From Branchiostoma floridae (Eukaryota > Chordata > Leptocardii > Amphioxiformes > Branchiostomatidae), in the NCBI RefSeq assembly GCF_000003815.2, contig NC_049994.1, positions 15,793,711-15,857,710 of the forward strand: DNA of 64,000 nt, in the 5' to 3' direction. The notes under the pieces are model-generated. The model worked only from the letters and a program-made list of their open reading frames with translations. It searched no databases and was not told where the DNA came from. This document shows, one piece after another, positions 42,668 to 52,100 of the stretch. Position numbers and translations under genes: made by a program. Each line of letters begins with the position of its first letter. The first letter of the stretch is position 1.

Positions 42668-45600
42668 CTATGCCTTCGTGTTCAAAGACGCCAAGGAGAA
42701 GTCTTTATCCAGTGAGAAGAAGCCCTTCCCAGTTAAGTCAGTCGCCGTAGAACACTCCAGGATCGCGGCGTTGGGAAGCTGCAAGACAAAAGCAGAAGTT
42801 GGTATAAGCCTGTTCACGGATCCAACTGCGAATGCGCAGGTCAAAGTTGAAGGCCCCTGACGTGTAAACAGTTCTTGTCTCGAACATGCTTTATGGACGT
42901 CCGGATGTATATGACCAGTCGGTCGGCATGCATAACAATGGCAATGTCCAGACGTGTTTTGTTTATGTCTTTGGGGCCTTCACCTCTAGCCTGCACATGC
43001 GCAATTGGATCATTGTGCGGGCTTATTACTTACTCAGTATCTACCCATTCCCAAGCTTTCTAGAGTTTTCGTGAACCAGTCTGATGAAGAACCTATATTC
43101 AATGACCACAGTCGCATTCTTCAGGAACAACTGAAGAAGACGACAGTGCTAGTGGTCGTTGAAAATTTGATCCATGTGTAATTTTGTGTTGGAAGAATGC
43201 ATTGCACAATGATAATAACCAACACAGATGACAATCCAAGATTATAGGATGTACGTTAATGAACATCTTGCCAAAGACTGTTCAAACAGTCCTGTGCTTA
43301 CAGTAAGGCTCAAATGATACGAATCTTTTACCTTGTTGAGAGGCGTGTACTGCGGATGGTGGTGTTTGTACACAGGGTTGTTGTCGGCACGGTTGTAAGC
43401 AACGAGAAAGGCCCATCTGCAACAAGCCAGAGATAGCAAATGGATAATACGGTATTCATATGGACAAAAAGGTACTCATTATCATTACACAGCCAAGAGA
43501 CTTGTACCTGGCTAACAGTTTTGCAACTATCATGACGCATCTTTTTTTCACTGTGTAAAAAGAATACACGTAGCTTCGTTTCTGACCAAGGTTGCCCTAT
43601 CGTCCCTCTTCACACCCGTACAGCAAGTTTTCAACTTTACCCCCAATCGGCACTGCTCATAGCCGACCAGAAAATTGTGACGGTGTAGTAACAGTAACAG
43701 TAACAGTAACGGTTGTGCCACGAAATCGTAAGTAGCCAATATTCTGGTACACATTCTGGACCACATTTCTGCCAAATTGGCGTTGTTCAAACCCTCCCCA
43801 GTCTGTAGTTTGTCAGGGATATACGCTATAATGGGTCCAATATGGCGGTAGCCTTTCATCCATGTAAACGCAAAGAGCAAACGTTTAACTAGCCGTGACG
43901 TCACGAACAAACAGCCAATAGGGAAAAGCGAACCTGCGCCTGTCGCTGCTGTTCTGGTCGCTGCGGTGCAGGATGTTACAGTGGAAGAACAGCGCGTCCC
44001 CCGGATTTATCTCCACATGGAACAGTCCAAGAGCCTTCTCCAGCTGAGAAAACAACAAAACAGTTAGCATGGCAGTGCTTATTGCAGTTCTATATAGCTT
44101 CATGATGAGTTATTTACAAGTACGGTTCTATCTAAGTATGTACATGTATAGACAATGAGGTTCATGCGGTCAGACCTGTATTCAGTAATTACGCAATAGA
44201 CTGAGAAAATAGTTGCCGCCAACAGGTGCATGCTGAGATAGGTTTGGGTTAGCTAAGAAAATATGGACTGTATTTTTGGTTTGTGACTGTATCTTCAACG
44301 ACTTTCCGAAGCTGTCGTCTTCCTCTCATTGCTTTGCCAACTTGCATCACGCTTATCATAGGCAGAGAAAGTAACACATGCATAAAATAAATCATTTGCA
44401 TCAATGACATTGAAGCATGTTTTTGACATTTTCAAATGCAGACTCTGTTAACCTTTGTCCTTAGACATAATAAACTGAAAAAGACAACCGATGTCAATCC
44501 GAAGCTGACACTGTCATCTGGAAGCGTTCTTAATTTTTCGGTGATGTCGGAAAAACAAACAAGATTCAATTCTTTGATTGTACATTTATAAACAGCTCCT
44601 TACCTGCGTCACTCTCTCTAGATCCGCCCCAGCCTGATCACCCATACGGATGTGGTCCACTCTTCCAGCCTTGTGAGACCCAGGGATGATCTAAAACAAA
44701 CAATTGGGTATTTGAGAAAAAAGCAATGACTTCGTTTGAAGCACTTCTGATAACTATCCTACCTTTGGCATGTTTAGGCTGTAATCGTATAGGGACACGG
44801 GTTGTCTGAAAATAATTTAGTCATCTCACTTAACCATTGCCTGATTTTCCTGTAAAACTAGTGTTTTATTCTTAACTTGAAAGTCCATCTGTGTTGGTAG
44901 AAGTCGTTCTTGAACTAGTTTAACTGTAATATCCTATACAAGACTTGTACTATCACCAGCCTTTGTCCAGGAATTAACAATCCACACGTGAAGTCACGGC
45001 AGCAGTGGTTTATTCATTCCTTGACAAAGACTGGTGCTGTTCAGTCCAAAATTTGGGTGAGCCCAACTTTTGGGTTAGATATTACAGTTACACTAGTTCA
45101 GGAATAGTGTTTTATTGGTGTAGCTCTCCTACCTTAAGGCAGCCATTTCCCCTATCGGCCTTGTCAACAGCGATCCAGACCGTTCCCATGTTAGGATACA
45201 TGCAGCCGTTCTCGTACCAGTAGCTAGAAAGAAAATAAATTCTCATTCTTTGACATACCTCTGAAGCGTTAGATACAACAAAAATGGTTATGTTATGTAT
45301 GGCTGAAAAGTGTTAGTAAGATGCCCATGAGAACAAACAGTGGCACAAATTCTTCTCTTTTTTTAAAATCCAGCTTTCACGTCTGCTTGGAGACTATAAG
45401 TAGCCTACCCATAGTCCTGGTGCCAGAGATGGGCGCCTCCAGTCCGTGCCTCCTTCATGATCACCTTAGAATGGTAATGATATACCTCACCTCCAAGAAG
45501 CTGTGTAATAGCAACAACAACAACAAGATGTAAACAACTAATATGACGTCAGCTTTCCAATGACCTCCTTTGACAAGGCAAAAATTCTTTGACAGTCTCA

Positions 45601-47008
45601 TATTTTTTTAAAGCCATTATCTCCTTCTTACTGCATGCACATGCCTTTCTAAAACGTATATAGGTCACCCACGTATAAAGGTGAACTAACGTCATAGTAA
45701 ATGATTTAAAATATAGTAACCTGTTCAAAAGTTCCCGCCACCTTCTTCGTTCTGGCCCCGGTGATGTAAAAACGGATATAGGTCACCCCACGGATAAAGG
45801 TGACCTAACGTCATAGTAAATGATTTAAAATATAGTAACCTGTTCAAAAGTTCCCGCCACCTTCTCGGTCCTGGCCACAGCCCCGGTGATGTCATTCCCC
45901 ACGTAATTCCACAGGGCCGTCTTGGTCTTCCTGCCCTGCGTGTCGTCTCGCCCGTAAGTCTTGGTCTTCATTCCCACATCTGACTCCAGAGCCTCCGTTA
46001 GTTTCTTCATCTCCTCACTACTCAGGAGATCCCTGTCAGCAACGTAAAAATGTTACCTGATGATCATGATGGTACCTAGGTGAGGTATATATAGGCTGCA
46101 CCGCCTGTGTTGTCACTCTCCTGTCCCTCACAGTACTTCGTCTTTCCCCAGCACAAATCCAACCTTGTTTTGCCATTACAATGAATAGTGGACTGCAGCT
46201 TAACGTCCGGCACACAGGATGCCGGATTTATTTATTTCTTATATATACAGTTTAAGGGTTTTAAAGACTACGACCCAGTTCACTACTAGCACATAACACT
46301 CTACATCCAGACGTCTATGTCAAGAGACTCGGTAAAAGAACACATTTTGAGCATGTTTTAAGTCTGGAAACCTTTACAGAGATCGCTTTTTATATATAGC
46401 ATCATATGTATGTCTGAATGAAACGACCTCTGACCTGATGATGACGTAGCCATTCTTTTCAAAGTCAGCTTTGACGTCATCAGTCACCTTGAAGTCCTCC
46501 GTGAAACGGTACTCAGATTCTACAGTTGAAAAAAAAGTTTCAAATCACATCAAAACCAACGTTTGGATGACCCGTGTATATTCCATTTACTTGCCGAGTT
46601 TTGATTTATGTGACTTTAGGAAGATTAAAACAAAACAGAAGTTAACAGTTATGTTTCACAAATCGAATGTCACAGATTACAAAGTCGTTGAATCCAGCAA
46701 ACGAGGTTGCACGCCATACATTTTTTAACCCGAGACTGAGAGAAGTTAACGTCCAGAAAGATCAGCCTACCAAGCAACAATACGGGTCCAAATATCATCC
46801 GACTGGCTTAGAAAAGTGACCCCTGACCCTACATCATCATGGTTTCCAAGACACTTTGTCGACTTACAAAGTAGTATACAAAGATAACGGGGATTTCCGT
46901 GAAATCACCAATTGTTGAGATTAGCATAGGATGTATTTAAAACTTAGAAATGTCTGTCGATGTACCATAGTAAGGAGAATATCCACCATAGTCCGACTTA
47001 CCTGGCAT
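42668..47008 (-). CDS. Phytanoyl-CoA dioxygenase (PhyH) family Fe(II)/2-oxoglutarate oxygenase
   Basis: Nine exons (minus): 47008-47002, 46519-46435, 46032-45840, 45500-45409, 45223-45133, 44690-44604, 44043-43934, 43416-43332 and 42778-42668. They join in one frame to 286 residues. The first coding exon holds only ATGCCAG. There is no signal peptide and no clear peroxisomal or mitochondrial leader. Iron ligands: His122 and Asp124 in LWHQDYG and the distal His211 in [11 protein letters not shown]. Supporting family motifs are [11 protein letters not shown] (about 20-30), [19 protein letters not shown], and INPGDALFF; Arg residues just after SSD are candidates for 2-oxoglutarate binding. The enzyme hydroxylates a small molecule with O2 and 2-oxoglutarate. 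The sequence style is nearer to soluble PhyH-like hydroxylases (ectoine or proline hydroxylase types) than to peroxisomal PHYH, but the substrate is unknown. It is divergent from BHMT. Confidence 0.92.
42818..43023. repeat. Imperfect inverted repeat in last PhyH intron
   Basis: CCAACTGCGAATGCGCAGGT with GTTGAAGGCCCC pairs with GGGGCCTTCACC and CTGCACATGCGCAATTGG. It is probably a degraded MITE, starting 40 bp from the exon at 42778. Confidence 0.6.
45659..45897 (-). repeat. Tandem duplication of a PhyH exon 3' end with its donor
   Basis: Segment 45778-45897 contains the true exon end (GTGGCGGGAACTTTTGAACA, donor at 45840/45839). It is repeated at 45659-45777 in the downstream intron with the donor intact (exon copy about 45765-45721). 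The copied codons read [12 protein letters not shown] against [12 protein letters not shown] in the real exon. Each copy also carries GGTCACC..ATAAAGGTGA.CTAACGT, the end of MITE family B. Confidence 0.9.
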
Positions 47009-47838
47009 GATTGCAGCCTGGAGTGGGTACTGCTCTTTGTACGGCACGTCACACGGCGACAACAGTCACTAACCTTCGAACCTTACCGCCATCTTTGTGT
47101 ACATATTGTGATAATAATAGAACAAGTATTGTGGTGGTGGACTTTTAAATCCACGCAAGGTTAAAGTTCCCACGGGAAACTTCTGATGTAATATCTGTTG
47201 AATTTTACATTATTGATGAATATGTAAACCACGAATCAAATTATGCTAGCTCGCTGCTATGTTATAGAATGCTCATTACAAGATAACTTTCCTTCTTTTG
47301 TTAAAATTGTGCCAACACCCGGAGATATGTTCCATAATTTTATTTGTGTATTATCGATATCGCATCAAGTTGTAGAGGATTATGTTGTCCGGTCGCTGTG
47401 AGAAGCTAACTACGTACGTTGCGCACAAAGAGACACAAACGTACAGAAACAGCAAAACAAGTTGTGAACATGAGTGGTACCTTACCTTTACTAACCTTAA
47501 CCTTTACCCCTTTGAGTTCTCCGATGTTAATCTTCAAGGTTCATTGTGGCCAGATACCAACCAATTTTGCTAATACCCGCATTAAACAAGACCTTCATTG
47601 AAATTGGGGTCCCGTGGTGATACAAATTTTATAGCGTCGTAAATGCAACATGAGATATCGCTTAGTCATGAAGACCCGCCCCCTCCCCCCATCCCGACAC
47701 ACAAACACGCACGATGAACAACTACGTACAATGTAGTATGTTCTACATAAGCGCAAACTGGTTCTCCCAAGAAAGCAATATATTTGCATGACACTGTACA
47801 AAGAACGCGGTACCTAATAGGTAGGTGCGATTGAAAAG

Positions 47839-47950
47839 TAATCTCCAAGCAGATTCCTCCGGTGGCATAAAACAGTAACATAAGCTGGGGAAGGACTTCA
47901 GCCGGCAGAGGGGTAAAATTGGCCAACCGGAGGAATCTGTTTGGAGATTA
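47839..47950. mobile_element. Palindromic MITE, family A copy 4
   Basis: Termini TAATCTCCAAGCAGATTCCT / AGGAATCTGTTTGGAGATTA enclose the core CATAAGCTGGGGAAGGA shared with copy 2. ATTGAAAA flanks both sides (8 of 9 bases). Confidence 0.9.
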
Positions 47951-48124
47951 ATTGAAAACATCTAGTCCAACAGGTGAAAACAGGTCAGAAGGTCAGACCC
48001 TGCCCTGCATGTTTGCCCCCGAGCCGTGGTTGTGTTGACAAACGTTTGGTACGGCCTTGTGTGCCGACATAGGTTGTGCACGCTGAGGACAGGACCGAGA
48101 AAGGTACGAACACTGTACGTAGGA

Positions 48125-48196
48125 TAACTATTACTCAAGCAATTGCAACTGGACAGATTTTCTAAAATTTCTGTAGTTGCTTGAATAAATGTTACC
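48125..48196. mobile_element. Small palindromic element (TTACTCAAGCAA type)
   Basis: GATAACTATTACTCAAGCAA pairs with TTGCTTGAATAAATGTTACC. Related CTCAAGCAA..GTCAGACGTTTC stretches recur near 10455-10550, 36275-36345, 36560-36610 and 54420-54480, so it belongs to a dispersed family. Confidence 0.55.
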
Positions 48197-49145
48197 TTGC
48201 GTATTTTATTACCTGGATATATAACTCATCACGTACGAAATAGTGTTTCTTTGTAGTAAAGGCATCACTTGTGGGAGGGGGGCATCTTTGCTTTACGAAA
48301 TGTCAACGTACGCTATACATGTTTTTAACTCGTAAAGAAGCTTTAATCAGGCAGCTTTAACGACATGTATGTCTCGTGTCTTGTTATTTGTGATTCTTCA
48401 ATTGTCTCCAAACAATCATTCGGGAAAGAAACCTGTCAGAAAGAGCCACGGCAGATAATTGAATGTTGAATATATTGAGAATGTAAGAAATGATTAATAT
48501 ATAAAGGTTCTAACAGCTTTTTGTCGTCTGCTATTTTCAATACCACACCTACTAACGATTGTTTTGCTTAAGAAGTGTGAGGGGGCGGGGTTATAGCCGG
48601 GTCAGGCGAAACCATCATAAGTACCTGTGTGTTGATGGTGTCTGATCTTACGTGATTTAGGAACTACTGTTTCTATCTCATTTGTACTTCAATTGGTCCA
48701 ATCGGTGGCTGGAAGAACCAGTACAGTACAATAGTAACGTTACGTATTTGATGCATGCTAACTATCGCAGCATTGTGTGCATTGCATTCATGTGTAGCAC
48801 ATCATATGCTACGCAAGTCTGCACCGAAAGGTTGGTCCACTCACACAGGGCTGAACTCTTATTGATAAATATGGTGGGCTCTTTGACATGTACAAGTTTT
48901 GGACTCTAACCTCGACACGTACTTGTATCACTTGTACCTTACCTTTTCTACCCCTTGGAATAGTGTGTTCCATGAAAGATAACAGGTTTGTTTATCCTGT
49001 TTTCCCCAGGTGCCAAAGGTCATCATGCATTTCCTCTCACGTTTTTCGAAGATTGCACGATCCCCGTGTTTACTACAGAACACCCCTTTGTTTACTGCCA
49101 GCCATGGTGTTCGGAAATTCTCAAGGTCAGCTACAAGAAACAAAG

Positions 49146-52100
49146 ATGGCGGTCCTGGTCAAGTACGTGTTCATGCATGGATTCTATTACTGTCTGTAGC
49201 TCTGTGTTCATTTATATTGTCATTTCCTGAATATCGAGAAGTCACTAGTGTTTTAGATGCTTTTTGTGAAGTAGAACATGTGGATACGGAATTTAAAAGA
49301 ATCTGCCAAAAAATCAGGAAACGAATTTCAGGACTGAAAAGTGTACTGTGTCCTCAGTAGTCAATCATTCCTGTTACGACAAGGATGCGTCCCAAACGTT
49401 ACTGAAGACGGCAGCTGAGTAGGCAACAAACGTCAGCCCGGTACATATGCTGAAGGTTGTGTTATAAGAATCATAACGCTACTTTACCTTTGTCCGCGAA
49501 GTGGTCTAATATCCGTTCTTTTTATGATATTAAGTCGACGCCTGTTGCAATCCTAGTTGGCTTCTAATATTTTCCAAATATTGCAGTTTGAAACCACCGT
49601 CAACTTGATATGCCTAAATACATCGTTTTTATTTTCAAAAACGACGGATATTGGTCACTTCGCGGTTAAAGGTGACCTAGCCTTACATTCCGTATCCCGA
49701 TACTAAACTGAACTGAACTGATCTTCCAGCAAAAGAAGAAGGGCCTTCTGGAGCGCCTGGGTGAGGGGCCGGTTGTAGGAGACGGAAGTTACGTCTTCAC
49801 CCTGGAGAGGCGGGGGTACGTTCTAGCTGGGCCATGGACACCGGAAGTCGTCATAGAACACCCGGAAGCAGGTTTGTAACAGTATTATACCACAAGGTTT
49901 AAGGAAATTGATATAATTCACGTTGGAAATAAGCACAAGGCGATGCCAGTGTGTACAGAATGTAGTAATACCGTATATTGTTATCCATCATATAGTATTT
50001 CTTGCATATCCTACGAAATCGCGTACAGTATAAGTTAATACAATAGTTCCATGCACTAATGCTAACCAAATTGCATTGGAACCATTGCCGCGAATCAGAT
50101 AACCTCAGACTTGGCGCCCAATGGGACCTTAATTCTATCAATTGACGAGGTAGACGAGGACAAATCTAATCACAGATTCCCCATAAGGCATTCTCAGGTT
50201 TCACCTTGAAGGCCCTTGAATTATCTTTCGGGATCGAGTGTCGTTGCGGTCGCACATACATAGTTTTATTTGATTATCGCCGTTTTGGCACAGGGTTTCA
50301 TGTAAATTATCTTTGAACTTGCCTATTTGGTGACCTTGACCTCATTTGCCCCTGTATGCTGTCTGCATCAGTCACTAGGTGGTTGGAAACAAATATTAAT
50401 TACTAAAAAGGCCGAGGGGGACACTTTTCGTCACCTTTGACCTTAGAACACATAACCTTTGACCTTAGAACACATATAACGTCATTTCTTCCAGTGAAGT
50501 CCCTGCACAGAGAGTATCTTCACGCAGGCGCAGATGTGCTGCAGGCTTCGACCTTCTACTCGTCAGACGACAAGCTGACCATGCCTGGGCACGAGGCATC
50601 ACGGACAATCACGGTGAGAACTCTTGGAACGAGAGCAATGAAATGATTGTCAAATTCAGAACTCTTGTCTTACTCTTTTCAATCATTCTTGATCAACGCA
50701 GTGTATCTTTCAACACGTATATATATCCTGAACCTATTCAAATAACGATATAAAGTGATTGCTAATGGGACTCGTGGGGTCGTGTGGCGTTACTGTAGGT
50801 TGTTTATCCCAGAACTAGGAGGTCCTGGTGGGATCGAATCCTGCCATGCTACCGATATTGTGCCCTTGGGAAAGACATTTAACACCGCTTTCCTCACTTT
50901 CCTGGATTGAGGTACAAAAGTGGGTACCTCGCGCAATCGGTTGGGGAGGTAAAAAACGGTGGGAGGAGAGGGTATGGTATACTCACCTTTTTTCTGCTTG
51001 GAGAGTAGGTATTGTAGAGACTGCTGTTTGCTGGCACGGAGATATTTGTTCGCAATATAACTACAGACCAATCGCATGAATGGATTTGTTAAGATATTTG
51101 GTATGTGGCTAGGTTTTTATAAGACCTTTAACTGTTATGGACAGTATAGCCCCCTAGTGGCTTGTTATAGCACTGCAGCGGCACGTTAGGTTTTTGTTCA
51201 ACAGTTGATATTTTGTTGTTTTGCAGTGCAAAGAGCTGAACGACAAGGCCTGCACCATTCTGAAGGAGGTAGCTGGGGACGCAGACGTGCTGCTGTGCGG
51301 GGCGATGTCGCCGGTCCCCTCCTATCTGGACGGCAAGGGGAAGGAGGTCGTACAGCGAGAGTACGCCAAGCAGATGGAGGCCTTCATAGAACACGACTTG
51401 GACTTCTTATTGGCCGAGGTAAGTCACGTGATACCACTTAGACTTCTTATGGGCAGAGGTAAGTCACGTGGTATGTACAGCAAGGGTACGCTATCAAAGC
51501 AGATGGAGGCCTTCATAGAACACGACTTGGACTTCTTATTGGCCGAGGTAAGTCACGTGGTACCACTTAGACTTTTTATTGGCAGAGGTAAGTCACGTGG
51601 TACGCCTTACACTTATTACTGGCCGATGTAAGGTACAGCAAGAGTACGCCAAGCAGATTGAGAGCTTCATACAACACGACTTAAGACTGAATTAAGACAC
51701 GTGATGGATAAGATGACAAATATATTGCATCTAGTCATCAAGCCACAATGTAGATCTTCAAGTAACTCTTGCCTTTCGTCCCCTCGATGAAAAGTTCCTA
51801 GGACACGTGGAAGAAGCAGAGTGGGTTATAGAGCTGATGAAGACGAAGGGAAAGCCCGTGGCCTGTACCCTACGGACCGGGCCTAAAGGCGACTGTGCTG
51901 GGGTAGCGGCGGGAGAGTGCGCCGTGAGAATGGCCGAAGCCGGTAAGATGGGGTTTAAATTTGTTTGTACGTTTAACATCAATCTGAAATGGCAAAGTTA
52001 TGTTCACACGTGAGTATATATTCAAGTCCATATGATGTCTACCAGGCGCCACATGTCATTGTAAAAACAGTAGAAATTGGACAAATACAGCCAGGTCGAG

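Larger units (their letters stand above)
47009..49145. other. Divergent PhyH-BHMT intergenic region
   Basis: It contains MITE family A copy 4 at 47839-47950 and a small palindromic element at 48125-48196 (TTACTCAAGCAA...TTGCTTGAATAA). Positions 48200-49100 hold no recognised feature except a possible 5' UTR of BHMT. No core promoter motif was assigned. Confidence 0.5.

Noticed and set aside
44764-44806. Possible 43-nt extra PhyH exon (AG...GT borders)
   Set aside because: Length is not a multiple of three and the flanking exons already join as [15 protein letters not shown], the expected family sequence.
51490-51547. Independent extra BHMT exon or separate BHMT paralogue
   Set aside because: The copy is only a short tandem repeat of the exon 4 end with no proper acceptor tract; it is treated as a duplicated exon edge.
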